Under the pieces are notes generated by a model. It was not told the origin of the DNA. It saw nothing but the letters and a program-made list of their open reading frames with translations, and did no database searches. A program made the translations under genes and the position numbers. 64,000 bases of DNA from Hofstenia miamia (taxonomy: Eukaryota > Xenacoelomorpha > Acoela), in NCBI GenBank assembly GCA_004352715.1, contig SCFE01000043.1:479493-543492 (forward strand), in the 5' to 3' direction. This document shows, in pieces, positions 47,586 through 59,359 of the stretch. How positions within the stretch are numbered: the first letter of the stretch is position 1; every line of letters starts with the position of its first letter.

Positions 47586-48209
47586 TACCTTGTCCATATA
47601 CAAAAACGTTTTGACAGCATCACCATGTGTTTTCCTGTGCGTGGTCATTCATATATGAAGTGCGACAGAGACATGGCCTCCATCAACCAGCAACTTCCAT
47701 GCGAAACCCCCAACGATTGGAGACTACATTTCATGGCTGCACGGAAGAAGCCAGAACCATTCATGGTCATTAACGCCACGCAGGATCTTTTTAAAAAATT
47801 TGCATCTTTTCTTCAACCAACATTTTTGGCATCCTGCCCATTTCCCTTACGCCCAATCAAGGAGCTGAAAGTGGACATTGAAAACCCCCATGTTATCCAT
47901 TTTAGGAATAGCTGGAATGGTGTCTTTTCCTCTGCTGTTTTCCTTAGTAAATCCACCCCAAAAAGGCGCCGCATGTCATCTGCAATCAGCTCTACTGTTA
48001 GTACTCCTCTGCTACAGTCTTACTCGACTCCGCTCCCAATCTCTGGCCCGAAGTTTAAAGATCTGACAAAGCTTAAAGAGTTTGTAAGCGCAGACAATAG
48101 GGATTCTTTTAACAAGTTCCCCTGCGAGAACCTCAACAATGGCGCAGATTCAAATAATGAGTTGTCAGAATCTGAATCTGACTCCGGCTCAGATGTAGTA
48201 TTGGATTAA
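47586..48209 (+). pseudogene. DUF7869-type transposon protein, C-terminal copy 1
   Basis: The frame opens right after a single-N join at 47585. It encodes the last third of the protein: MCFPVRGHSYMKCDRDM, the block MAARKKPEPFMVINATQDLF, a basic stretch (STPKRRRMSS) and an acidic tail ending DSGSDVVLD and a stop. FPVRGHSY-x-x-x-D-R is the third catalytic-type block of this family. It has no 5' part here; the sequence to the left of the N is unrelated. The tail runs directly into the middle part of copy 2, so the two copies are head to tail, unless the join is an assembly fault. Confidence 0.7.
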
Positions 48210-48269
48210 TCTGATACTGAAAAGAACGTCATCGTTGAGCATATTCAATAGTTCAAAAGAAGGTCATCA

Positions 48270-49600
48270 CACTACTCGTACAAGAAGACAAAAAAATTGT
48301 ATCTACCATCAGAATTAAACGTCACCAAGATGCATCAACTGTTTGTAAATAGTCATCCGAACCAGAAGTGCTCATATGATTATATTTTGTACTATTTTTA
48401 GTACTAATTTCAATATTTCTTTTGGTTATCCGAGAAAGGATACTTGTTCCTCATGTGATAAACTTGAAAAAAAAATGAAAGCATTGGATAAAAGTTTGTG
48501 TGAGTTAATGCAGCGATCACCTGGCTCAGAATTGGTGAAGAAGTTGTTGGAGAAAAAATCTAGATATCAGATAATTCGGCAACTCCATCAAAGAAAAGGT
48601 GACACATTTTACGATAGAAAGAGAGCTTCACGTTTGGAGGCACAGCAGTCAGATACTGTGGAAGCGATCTACTTCGATTTCCAGAAGAACATGCCTTTCC
48701 CTAATATAACAACACAGGATGTTTATTATTCCAGGCAACTCTCTTTTTATTCATTCAACATTGATGTGCTGGCTACAGATAGGGCGTTTTTTTATTGCTA
48801 TGACGAGACTGTTGCAAATAATGCTTGGATGATGTTTCATCTATGTTATTTCATTACATTAACAATCATCTGGCACCTCAAGTGAAACATTTGAAACTTT
48901 TTTGTGATTTGTGCGCATCACAAAACAAGAACTGGACAATTTTTAGATTCATGTACCACCTTGTCCATATACAAAAACGTTTTGACAGCATCACCATGTG
49001 TTTTCCTGTGCGTGGTCATTCATATATGGAGTGCGACAGAGACATGACCTCCATCTACCAGAAACTTCCGTGCAAAACCCCCAACGATTTGAGACTACAT
49101 TTCATGGCTGCACGGAAGAAGCCAGAACCATTCATGGTCATTAACGCCACACAGGATCTTTTTAAAAAATTTGCATCTTTTCTTCAACCAACATTTTTGG
49201 CAATCCTGCCCATTTCCCTCACGCCCAATCAAGAACTGAAAGTGGACATTGAAAACCCCCATGTTATCCGTTTTAGGAATAGCTGGAACGGTGTCTTTTC
49301 CTCTGCTGTTGTCTTGAAAAGGAGCATTGTCCTTAATAAATCCACCCCAAAAAGGCGACGCGTGTCATCTGCAAGCAGCTCTACTGTTAGTACTCCTCTG
49401 CTGCAGTCTTACTCGACTCCGCTCCCAATCTCTGGCGCGAAGTTTAAAGATCTGAACAAAGCTTAAAGAGTTTGTAAGCGCAGACAATAGGGAATTTTTT
49501 AGCAAGTTGCCCTGCGAGAACCTCAACAATGGCGCAGATTCAAATAATGAGTTGTCAGACTCTGATGTAGTATCGGGCTCAGATGTAGTATCGGATTAAT
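48270..49600 (+). pseudogene. DUF7869-type transposon protein, copy 2, frameshifted
   Basis: Longest copy. In order: LYLPSELNVTKMHQLFVNSH (48297-48360), GYPRKDTCSSCDKLEKKMKA with a Cys pair, AIYFDFQKNMPFPN (about 48665, first catalytic-type Asp), then a frameshift near 48820. The continuation reads LKLFCDLCASQNKNW (second Asp), FPVRGHSYMECDRDM (third), a basic KRRRVSS patch and a Ser-rich tail. A second shift near 49455 breaks the acidic end. The D, D-x-C-x-x-Q/G-K/Q-N and GHS-x-x-x-(E/C)DR blocks look like an RNase H-fold transposase; DUF7869 is my family call from memory. The N-terminal region upstream of 48270 is missing. Confidence 0.65.
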
Positions 49601-50062
49601 CTGATACTGACTACACATACGTCATGTAACATATTAATAATAATACAGAATGATGTTGATTTGAAATAATAATATTTTAACAATGTCTTCTCGAGTTTTT
49701 TAATTTTTTTGTGTTTTGCTTTTTTTCCCCTTTTTTTGTTAAGCAATTCAGCTTAACACAATCTGTTCCAACATTGCATAAGTAAAGAGAAAAGGGTGAA
49801 AAACGAAAACCTCTCTTAGAAAGTCTTGGTAACAAGTTTTTGGCAAGTAGGAGACAATGATATGGCACTTTTATAGCGGTATAATGTGAAGATGAGCGCA
49901 ATATGTCAAAAAGGTACGGAACAACCAAGTTTAACGTCCACTTCTGATAGGTCAGGGGTGATGTTAAATTATTGTATGTGATCAGATTTGAACCCAATAC
50001 CTTTCATAGTTCCAACTGAACTAAGGATCCCTTGATTTTTGTCAATTTGGCCTTTTTGTTGT

Positions 50063-50132
50063 CTGACATTACGGTAATGGTATTCTTTTTATTTTGTAAC
50101 CAAAAGGGTGCGGGTTCAAATCTCTTTCAGTG
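50063..50132 (+). other. tRNA-like segment in the 3' flank of copy 2
   Basis: It contains a B-box-like GGTTCAAATCT (50113-50123) preceded by a weak A-box-like tacggtaatggta and a ctttttatt/aaccaaaag stretch. It is the diverged counterpart of 51601-51670. It could be a tRNA pseudogene or the head of a tRNA-derived SINE captured by the transposon. Confidence 0.4.
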
Positions 50133-50229
50133 TGGGATTGAACCATTATATTGGCCAAGCATGCTATGATCAGTGTTGGACACCCATCTATCAAAGATAT
50201 AGAGATGTGTGTTTTGGAATATGACCCAA

Positions 50230-50233
50230 NNNN
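50230..50233. other. Assembly gap (4 N) beside a TA tract
   Basis: The gap interrupts the 3' flank of copy 2 exactly where copy 3's left end begins after (TA)n. The right end of copy 2 is therefore not visible. Confidence 0.95.
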
Positions 50234-50394
50234 ATATATATATATATATATATATATGAAGACCACGGGGGAAAACCACACATGTCCACTTTTTGATATT
50301 TTATTTATCTCTAAAAAGGTCGTATCGATAAATCAGTTGTCCAGATTTATTGCTATTTAAAAATAAGCAACAAGGGGGAAAAACTTGGTAAGAG

Positions 50395-51135
50395 TTATTT
50401 CATTACATTAACAATCATCTGGCACCTCAAGTGAAACATTTGAAACTTTTTTTGTGATACGTGCGCAGAACAAAACAAGAACTGGACAATTTTTACCTTG
50501 TCCATGTATACCTTGTCCATATACAAAAACGTTTTGACAGCATCACCATGTGTTTTCCTGTGCGTGGTCATTCATATATGAAGTGCGACATCAACCAGCA
50601 ACTTCCATGCGAAACCCCCAACGATTGGAGACTACATTTCATGGCTGCACGGAAGAAGCCAGAACCATTCATGGTCATTAACGCCACGCAGGATCTTTTT
50701 AAAAAAATTTGCATCTTTTCTTCAACCAACATTTTTGGCATCCTGCCCATTTCCCTCACGCCCAATCAAGGAACTGAAAGTGGACATTGAAAACCCCCAT
50801 GTTATCCGTTTTAGGAATAGCTGGAACGGTGTCTTTTCCTCTGCTGTTGTCTTGAAAAGGAGCATTGTCCTTAATAAATCCACCCCAAAAAGGCGACGCG
50901 TGTCATCTGCAAGCAGCTCTACTGTTAGTACTCCTCTGCTACAGTCTTACTCGACTCCGCTCCCAATCTCTGGCCCGAAGTTTAAAGATCTGACAAAGCT
51001 TAAAGAGTTTGTAAGCGCAGACAATAGGGATTTTTTAGCAAGTTGCCCTGCGAGAACCTCAACAATGGCGCAGATTCAAATAATGAGTTGTCAGACTCTG
51101 ATTCTGACTCCGGCTCAGATGTAGTATCAGATTAA
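50395..51135 (+). pseudogene. DUF7869-type transposon protein, C-terminal copy 3
   Basis: Opens in the block NNHLAPQVKHLKLF (50407-50450) and continues FPVRGHSYMKCD with 15 bases missing after it compared with copy 1. There are shifts near 50700 and 51035. It then reads MAARKKPEPFMVINATQDLF, VLNKSTPKRRRVSS and the Ser-rich tail, ending at a stop near 51133-51135. Copies 2 and 3 share the coding tail and about 600 bp of 3' flank, so they derive from the same master element. Confidence 0.7.
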
Positions 51136-51600
51136 TCTGATACTGACTACACATACGTGTTGTAACATATTAATAATAATACAGAATGATGTTGATTTGA
51201 AATAATAATATTTTAACAATGTCTTCTCGAGTTTTTAAATTTTTTTTTGTGTTTTTCTTTTTTTCCCTTTTTTTATTAAGCAATTCAGCTTAACACAATC
51301 TGTTCCAACACTGCATAAGTAAAGGGAAACGGGTGAAGAAAGAAAACCTCTCTTAGAAAGTCTTGGTAACAAGTTTTTGACAAGTAGGAGATAATAATAC
51401 GGCACTTTTATAGCGGTATAATGTAAAGATGAGCCCAATATGTCAAAAAGGTACGGAACAACCAAGTTTAACGTCCACGTCTGATAGGTCAGGGGTGATG
51501 TTAAATTATTGTGTGTGATCAGATTTGAATCCAATACCTTTCATACTTCCAACTGAACTAAGGATCCCTTGATTTTTGTCAGTTTGACCTTTTCATTGTC

Positions 51601-51670
51601 TGACATTACGGTAATGGTAGTCTTTTTATTCCGTAACCAAAAGGTTGCGGGTTCAAATCCCTTTCAGTGT
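51601..51670 (+). other. tRNA-like segment in the 3' part of copy 3
   Basis: GGTTCAAATCC at 51650-51660 is a near-consensus RNA polymerase III B box. Upstream are cggtaatggtag (weak A box) and gtaaccaaaaggttgc, which can form a small hairpin where an anticodon or variable arm would be. A normal cloverleaf with a 7-nt anticodon loop does not form, so it is not a functional tRNA gene. Confidence 0.45.
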
Positions 51671-52049
51671 GGGATTGAATCATTATATTGGCCAAGCATG
51701 CTATGATCAGGGTTGGACACCCATCTATCAAAGATATAGAGATGTGTGTTTTGGAATATGACCCAAAAAATGGAGGAATGCAACCAAAATCAAAAGTTTA
51801 CAAAAAATTGAGGGAAAAACCACAGTTGTCCAAAACCGGCGACCTAGTTTTACAGGGCCTTAATTATTTTTTTAATGTTAAATGCTAATTGCTGCTGTGG
51901 CTAATGCATAACAAGTTGCTCTTACAATACAGCTTTGTTTGGTAGTGATATTCTTATTATTGATCGTCACAAGAGTCTTCAAAGACAAAATATCAATTTT
52001 CTCAAAATCCCAAAAATTGGACATCTGTGGTTTTTCCCCCTTAGTCTTC

Positions 52050-52978
52050 ATATATATATTTATATAATAGCCCTAGCCTATTCTTCCAATATGCTGCCTA
52101 TTTGATTGAAACACCGTAGGTAATGAAATTCAGGTTGATTATCATGCACAGGTCTGAAAGTATCGCTAATAGAGTCATCACTACTGGCCCCTAAGGTGTA
52201 CAACCATATGCAATAAATCAAATGTGGATGCAATTTACTGCTAGATATAAAAGTTTTTTTCTATAAAATTTTACTAAATGTCTCGAAACAATTTAGTCTC
52301 TACTTCAGTGTAGTACTTAAATATGAATCAATAATATAATACATACTTAATTTATACATCGGTTTAACTGAAAAGGTTTAAGAAATCAATAAAATGTTAA
52401 TTTTGATTCAATTAACGTCATAATGCTTTAGTACCGCACGTACGGTGTATTGTATTATTTAAGATTCTCAGAAATTCACATCAATTCTTTTCCTTTTAAA
52501 AAGCGTTGTCGAAATTTTAAAAAATTTTATCAAACAGTAATAATATCTCCTGTCCAATTTCGGTAAATAAATATTAATTTTGTAACGATTTTGTCTGTTT
52601 CGTAACTTGGTTTAATTCATTTCCCCATATGAGCTAGTTGCTTGATTATGCGCATGTTTACATTTGTTTGAGTATCTTTCTGTTCCATTTCTCACAAGTG
52701 TTTGGTTTTTGAATCGTTGGCCGAGGAACGTTTGCGCACGTGTGTTGGATGCTTGCCTGGCCAGATGTTCTCTTTCTGGCTGTACTTTCCTATGAATACA
52801 TTCATTAAATTTGCAACACGTCTTTTCATTGGCCACAAATGTTCTCTTGCATGGCAAACACTGTTCTAAATGTATTCTACTGATCAATTTTAATTTCATG
52901 CAATTTTCTTTCCCCCATTTATAATAACTTGGTCGCATTTCGATTTTTAATATGCAGCCTCCTTTTTTACAGTACCAC
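52050..52978. other. Unannotated sequence with a Cys-containing ORF
   Basis: No repeat end recognised. The minus-strand ORF at 52612-52938 (108 codons) is Cys, Arg and Asn-rich but has no pattern that I can assign and no supporting context. Confidence 0.45.
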
Positions 52979-53339
52979 CAGTGATGACCAAATTCATGGT
53001 TAACAGATCTGTTAACAGTTTATTTAAATGCTATTATTATTGCTCGAAATACCCCCATTTTTTAGTTATTGAACTTGCAATAATTTTACTCTTACCCTCG
53101 CCCGCTAATGCTGAACGAATTTTTTCAAAAGCATTATTTTTTTAGAATATCGGAACCTATCTCGGCTGGAATGCCATTCATCCGAAAATTTTGACACTAT
53201 AAAAGGGCAAAATTTTGGTCTTTCTTTTCTGTTATTCAACAAATTTCAGTAAAAAAATCGGTTAGGCACAACGTCTAAAGAAATATATTCCAGTTTCTGT
53301 TAGGTGAATCTGTTTAACTTATTAACATGGTCAACACTG
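52979..53339. mobile_element. CAGTGATGACC-ended MITE, probably hAT-type
   Basis: The left end is CAGTGATGACCAAATTCATG, with gttaacagatctgttaacag just inside it. The right end, reversed, is CAGTGTTGACCATGTTAATA and then aagttaaacag. The flanking 8-mers (agtaccac and actgctag) match at only four positions, so the target duplication has decayed or the class is different. A related fragment starts at 44444. Confidence 0.5.
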
Positions 53340-54530
53340 ACTGCTAGATAGTTTTAATAAAACTGAATGAGATGTTATTAATTTAATACTGTGTTAAAAA
53401 CTGCTTTGCTAATTCATTTAATCTGTGGGTACGCATAATAACTACTGGGGACGGACGTATACACGTAAGCTTTTCATTATACATTTTAACAATTTTATTA
53501 AAAACACTTACAAATAACATTTTGAAAATATTAACATATAAAGAGCATCAATTGTGTTAAAAAAATTGAGAACTTTTATTTTAGTTTCATAGCAACTAAT
53601 ATAATGTCATTCTGTCATTCTCAGATACAGGTAAACAATTCCGAGTGCAGATAAAAAATATTTTTAATCGGCTGGCGCAGCATTAATAAGCTTTCCCCTA
53701 GCATCATTAACATCCGCGCTAGGCACGTTTAGGCGCACGTCACATTCTTTCATATCAGTAATTTGACATTTGTTAACAGCTATTTTGAATTTTACTGCAA
53801 GACATCAGAAAATCATTATTTGGACCCACAGTACTGATAAAATTAATGTTTAAATTAAATTAATCCAAAGACAGCAAATGGTACTTTTTTATAACAATCT
53901 AGGATGGTTTTTAGTATTGCATTAAAATAGCAAAGAAACTTAACAATTTTCAAGTTAAATATACAAGTTTCACTAGCAACCTTATAGTACAATATTGTGA
54001 ATATTTTTTCATGTAGAATACGTTTGGCAATAGTAATTTAGTAGTCATTATTAATATTTACATGTATTTATTTATCTAAATAATCAAATCGCAAGGACTA
54101 ATTACGAAATCAATCAAGCTAATTTTTACTCTTTTGTGTATCATAATAACAATTTATTAACCTACAAAAACATTCAGAAACAAATTTTAAAATTTACCAA
54201 ATTGTGTTTGTATACTTTGCCAATACAACATTCGTTGTTTGTTGACATAATTAGAAATTGAAACTGCTCTGTAAAGTTTTGCAACACCTCTTTAAAATAG
54301 TTATCTCAACAAAACAAATGAGTACTGAATATTCTAGTTTTGTCATAATTCTTAGAGTTATGTGGGTGTGCTCAAATGAGTACGCTGGGTTCATGTTAGC
54401 AAAAAACACATAGTTTGCTCAGGCTAAAATTGGAAAAAGAAAAGTTTATAACTTTATCTATTTTATCCAAGCAAGGCTTAAGGAGAAACAAACAAACATT
54501 TTACATCCTAGTGTATTAGTTGGCAAAATT
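53340..54530. other. Unannotated sequence
   Basis: AT-rich, about 1.2 kb, no coding or repeat signal recognised. Confidence 0.5.
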
Positions 54531-55038
54531 TCAAAACAGCCATGTTCTACAAGCTCTCTTTTGGCAAGCTGTACAGTGCAGCAGTTTTTCCGGATAATGC
54601 CCTTCTGGGTTATCAACTACACTTTGTGGTACGTTGACTGAAGTGCATGCATGAGCTTGAGATATAGTTTCGTTATCTAGAAACTGAGGTAGTACCTTGC
54701 AAAATTTCACACGAAGTGTAATAAATCGATTGGGTCTAAAGTAGCTGTTCTGTGGATATTCCATGCATTTACAAAGCTTACATTTAGCAAGTGGGTAAAT
54801 AGAACCCACCACTTCTTTTTCCTCTGATTTAAATCCAATAAGTATTTGCTTCCTGATCTAGTAGATCCACACCTCCAATTCCAGAGTTATAGAAGGAATA
54901 AACGTGAAGCCTGGGAACAGGCATTTTCATCTCAGAAGGTGACCATCTTTTGACGCTACCTGTAGGTGAAATACCATCATAATTGGTTCAAGTAGTTACT
55001 CTGTAATCATAGTAACCTCTCGGTTTTTCTTCATGTCT

Positions 55039-55130
55039 TTAACACATTGACTGCCACAGCCAAATCCTTGATATATTGAGCAATAGGCCCAATTTTTTTA
55101 ATATTTTTTTAATACATTCCATGTCAAAAT
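55039..55130. repeat. Partial duplicate of the TTAA MITE before a single N
   Basis: The sequence from TTAA at 55039 to gtcaaaat at 55130 is repeated exactly from 55157 on. A single N at 55131 and about 25 other bases lie between. It is probably an assembly join between two overlapping reads or alleles rather than a real tandem copy. Confidence 0.75.
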
Positions 55131-55160
55131 NTTTGTACTATCGATTACTAGTATCTTTAA

Positions 55161-55366
55161 CACATTGACTGCCACAGCCAAATCCTTGATATATTGAGCA
55201 ATAGGCCCAATTTTTTTAATATTTTTTTAATACATTCCATGTCAAAATATCATTGATCGCCTTTTAAAAGTCCACAAATAAAAGCATCTGAAATAATTAT
55301 ATGGATACGAGGCAAATTTGGGATATAACATATATCCAATATAATGGATACATGGCAGTCAATGTG
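55161..55366. mobile_element. TTAA-flanked MITE inside the piggyBac remnant
   Basis: The left end is CACATTGACTGCCACAGCC and the right end, reversed, is CACATTGACTGCCATGTATC. TTAA flanks both (55157-55160 and 55367-55370). TTAA duplications and a C-A-C-x-T-T-G-x-C-TGCC end are typical of piggyBac-derived MITEs. It is 206 bp and has no gene. Confidence 0.85.
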
Positions 55367-55570
55367 TTAATGGGGATTTTCCTGAACAACACATAATGTA
55401 CCAGTAGCTCGAATCCTGTTTCTTTAGCTTCATCAGTAAGTCAAAACTTGTGAAAAAGTTTTCCAGGCATTTGTAACACTACTTTAGTAGCTAAATGCAT
55501 TCTTTCTGAACTCGTTTTACCCCATTGTACACAATCGAGTACAGTTGATTAAATTCCACTTTCGCCATGA

Positions 55571-57586
55571 TATATTTTAGCATATCTCACCGATTTTTAC
55601 TATCAAAGAACACACTAACAAGATTTTGAATATGTATCATTTTGAAATGCTAAGCCTTCAAATATTTCTCATTTTAATCATATGAATGAAAGCTCAAAAA
55701 AAATTTAACACGTTAAGATTTAGAACACTTTCCTGAAGTATACCCACACTATCATTCACATCTGACGATATCATGCTAAAAACTAACCTTTTTCTGTGAT
55801 ACAATGAAATTTCTCGATCATCAGTGTAAAAGTCAATGGCTAGCAGCCATTTTTGTACTCAATTTTGTACAATGGCTTAATAAAACGAATTAACTGCATG
55901 CAGTTTGATGTATTCTAAAACTAAGTGTGTTGGTACTACGTGGAATCCCCCCAAACCCCCTCCCCTTTTAAACATCATGTGGCATTTCAATGCAAATGTT
56001 TTATAATTAATCACAACTCAACTTTGGTAGACATTATCTTTGTTTTGCAAATGGTTGGCTCAAAAACCGAATTATTTACATCACGGAACTTTGTTTACCC
56101 AAATGCATGATTTGCACCAAGACAGACAAACCTGTCGTAGTTAATTCTTTTGTAATTGTTATTTACATTTAAAATATTTTCTGTGACGATCAAATTGAGA
56201 TCAATGCTGTTTCCATTTATTTTACATTATTGTACGGAAGACTAAATACATTGACGTGAAGGTTAACTCAAAACTCGAACATAACAGATTGTGTAATTAT
56301 CTACTTAAAACCTGACAAACAAGCAATTGAGGATCAAGCCCGTGGAGTACGTACTCCACGATCAAGCCGCATTAGTGATAGATAAACAACTTGTCAATCA
56401 TTTTGTTTGCCTTTTTCAATTGTGCTAGGCTTTCTACCTTGTATGTAACCCATTAGAATTCACAAAAATAAATATATTTTACTAAAGCGGAGCATGTGTA
56501 AACCCGGATTAACAAAATCTATAAAAAAACAATTTTGATTAACGAATGGTGCCGTATTGGCTACCACACCGAATTTAGCTGCCCGCATCTCGCGTAAACG
56601 GGTGTAATGGATATCTGCATGTGGTCTCTTGTCTAATATATTAAGTCCATATAATATAAACATAAAATTCAATTCACTGATATTTTAAAAAAATCAATTT
56701 TATCCACGTTTTTAGCCCCCGCCCCCCAAACGATTCAACTTTTGTGGTAAGATCACTTAGGTTAAGAAATCACTTGGATGAATTCACATTATTTCAAAAT
56801 TTTGTGTGTATAATAAACACTTTTTACTAAATATTTTGTGTCGGCATAACCATTTGGCCTCCAAAATTCTCTAAAAATTTTTATTAAATATTTTTTCTAA
56901 TTTTGCTATATTTATATAGTTACGTTGTTATTTTGATGCGTTGGAGCCTCAAAAGGTTCAAAAGGTGTTTATAATTACTTATAGTAAGGTTTATTTTTAC
57001 TTTTGGAGAAGAAAGGCCACGTGTCTATTCATGTTTCCTTCTAGCTTCAGTATTAATTAAACACTGAAAAACTGATTATTTCAATGATCATCATATAAGC
57101 CTATTTCACTTTCGTTCTATTATTAAATTTGCATCTTAATAATTTCATTTTCCACTATTCATATTGGAAAATTTTAATAGTCAGTAAAATCATAAATTGT
57201 TTTATTTCGTTTTAAGTTATAAAACTTATAGCGAACTGCACGCTATTTATAAATAGTTTTCCATTATCTTTAAAGTGTCAATTTTCTAAAATTTGAGTTG
57301 AGTTCCCGCAATATCTACGAATACAATATCTACGAATATAATGAATTGTCGTCTGAAATTATGCAACCTCCAATTGCGATCAACGTTTTAAATAATGGAC
57401 GATATTTTGATTTATTTACTAAAGCGGTTTTTCAAACTAAAACTTTTTTAAAAAAGCTCATTAATTCTTTTCGAACTATGTTATCAATAAATTGAATTAT
57501 AATTGTATTATTCAATAAATTTAATAGTGTACAATTTACATTTTGTACATCAAAAACGTTGTTTAGAAGATTAAAATTAATGTCGA
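55571..57586. other. Unannotated sequence before a large gap
   Basis: About 2 kb, AT-rich, no recognised gene or repeat end. A palindrome-like cgtggagtacgtactccacg lies at about 56340. Confidence 0.5.
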
Positions 57587-58586
57587 NNNNNNNNNNNNNN
57601 NNNNNNNNNNNNNNNNNNNNNNNNNNNNNNNNNNNNNNNNNNNNNNNNNNNNNNNNNNNNNNNNNNNNNNNNNNNNNNNNNNNNNNNNNNNNNNNNNNNN
57701 NNNNNNNNNNNNNNNNNNNNNNNNNNNNNNNNNNNNNNNNNNNNNNNNNNNNNNNNNNNNNNNNNNNNNNNNNNNNNNNNNNNNNNNNNNNNNNNNNNNN
57801 NNNNNNNNNNNNNNNNNNNNNNNNNNNNNNNNNNNNNNNNNNNNNNNNNNNNNNNNNNNNNNNNNNNNNNNNNNNNNNNNNNNNNNNNNNNNNNNNNNNN
57901 NNNNNNNNNNNNNNNNNNNNNNNNNNNNNNNNNNNNNNNNNNNNNNNNNNNNNNNNNNNNNNNNNNNNNNNNNNNNNNNNNNNNNNNNNNNNNNNNNNNN
58001 NNNNNNNNNNNNNNNNNNNNNNNNNNNNNNNNNNNNNNNNNNNNNNNNNNNNNNNNNNNNNNNNNNNNNNNNNNNNNNNNNNNNNNNNNNNNNNNNNNNN
58101 NNNNNNNNNNNNNNNNNNNNNNNNNNNNNNNNNNNNNNNNNNNNNNNNNNNNNNNNNNNNNNNNNNNNNNNNNNNNNNNNNNNNNNNNNNNNNNNNNNNN
58201 NNNNNNNNNNNNNNNNNNNNNNNNNNNNNNNNNNNNNNNNNNNNNNNNNNNNNNNNNNNNNNNNNNNNNNNNNNNNNNNNNNNNNNNNNNNNNNNNNNNN
58301 NNNNNNNNNNNNNNNNNNNNNNNNNNNNNNNNNNNNNNNNNNNNNNNNNNNNNNNNNNNNNNNNNNNNNNNNNNNNNNNNNNNNNNNNNNNNNNNNNNNN
58401 NNNNNNNNNNNNNNNNNNNNNNNNNNNNNNNNNNNNNNNNNNNNNNNNNNNNNNNNNNNNNNNNNNNNNNNNNNNNNNNNNNNNNNNNNNNNNNNNNNNN
58501 NNNNNNNNNNNNNNNNNNNNNNNNNNNNNNNNNNNNNNNNNNNNNNNNNNNNNNNNNNNNNNNNNNNNNNNNNNNNNNNNNNNNNN
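57587..58586. other. Assembly gap (exactly 1000 N)
   Basis: The round size suggests a placeholder of unknown true length. It is bounded on the right by a (TA)n tract. Confidence 0.99.
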
Positions 58587-59353
58587 TATATATATATATA
58601 TATATATGAAGAAATTGATTCATATATGAGCGCTTTTGACGTCTTTGCTTCAAAAAAATTGAATGTTCCATCTTTATAAATATTGCTGCTTTTATTCATG
58701 GTGTTTTATCATCTTCGAAAGTGGCCAAACGCATTTGTTCGAAAAGTGGAAACGTTTCTTCATCTAAAAGAAACAGAATCTTGTCAGAAACTTTGAAAAA
58801 CAGAATTGTTGTATCATGCGCGAAGAATTGATGTTTTTCGTTTTTTTTTAAGACTATTTAAGATTATTATGCTAAAATAGAATACTATAATTAAGTTCAT
58901 AATAGTAAAATCTCAGACTAAGAAATTTCTAAAATTATGCAATCGACTAGGTTAGCATTTTTCGACTAAATTTTTGAAATACGTATTTTTGACATTAATG
59001 TCATTACGACCACTATAGTCAACGCTATATATGGGAATATCAACTTACAACATATAAAATTATTTGTGTTGCACGTACAATCAATTCGATAAGGAGAGCC
59101 GTGATTCGCCCATTAAATCCAATTTTCTATGCTAAAATCGCAAAATATTTTCGTTTTTGTAGCAATTCTAAGCCTAGCTTGAACTAACTGATACTTTGAT
59201 AAGAATTGGGTGTAGTCAATAGAAACTTGAAAATCGTGGAACGTCTCTGTGTTTATCTCACTATAAACAATTGATGATATAGCGGAATAAAAAAAACATT
59301 TTCTTAAAATATTAATCTGCATGTGCAAGTTTTTAACCTATTTTAAAATCTTA
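58587..59353. other. (TA)n tract and unannotated flank
   Basis: A TA microsatellite at 58587-58608 follows the gap, then non-coding AT-rich sequence up to the TTA target site of the Harbinger-like element. Confidence 0.55.
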
Positions 59354-59359
59354 AGTCCA

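Larger units (their letters stand above)
50258..52049 (+). mobile_element. Internally deleted DUF7869-type element, copy 3, with terminal inverted repeats
   Basis: The left end is GAAGACCACGGGGGAAAACC and the right end, reversed, is GAAGACTAAGGGGGAAAAAC. Both continue CACAxATGTCCAxTTTTTG, about 40 bp with few mismatches. Each end abuts a TA-rich tract, so the target duplication (perhaps ATAT) cannot be read clearly. A further direct copy of the end motif (gggaaaaaccacagttgtcc) lies inside at about 51815. The element keeps only the C-terminal third of the gene plus a long 3' part, so it is non-autonomous. The superfamily is not established; a link to Sola-like elements is only a guess. Confidence 0.7.
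54531..55570 (-). pseudogene. piggyBac-type transposase pseudogene
   Basis: Minus-strand pieces in order: HLATKVVLQMPGKL (about 55495) and, in a shifted frame, ENFFTSFDLLMKLKKQ (55455-55410), which matches the DNFFTS-x-x-LL block with the catalytic Asp changed to Glu. Then come RGYYDYRVTT (55025-54995), SVKRWSPSEMKMPVPRLHVY and GIGGVDLLDQEANTY (54960-54850), and a C-terminal Cys-rich part (LAKCKLCKCM, LLHCTACQKRAC) ending at 54531. GGVDLLDQ and the FFTS block are hallmarks of the DDE_Tnp_1_7 core. A MITE sits inside the gene between the FFTS and YYDYR blocks. Multiple stops; no ends found. Confidence 0.8.

Noticed and set aside
51601-51670. Functional tRNA gene
   Set aside because: The B box is good, but no acceptor stem and no 7-nt anticodon loop can be formed.
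52612-52938. 108-codon Cys-containing ORF on the minus strand
   Set aside because: Considered as a zinc-finger or secreted Cys-rich peptide, but it has no signal peptide and no regular Cys spacing.
56338-56362. Palindrome cgtggagtacgtactccacg as an origin or terminator
   Set aside because: A single short palindrome without supporting context; no transcription unit ends there.
57559-58699. Three ORFs of 356-378 codons
   Set aside because: Artefacts of the 1000-N gap and the TA tract beside it.
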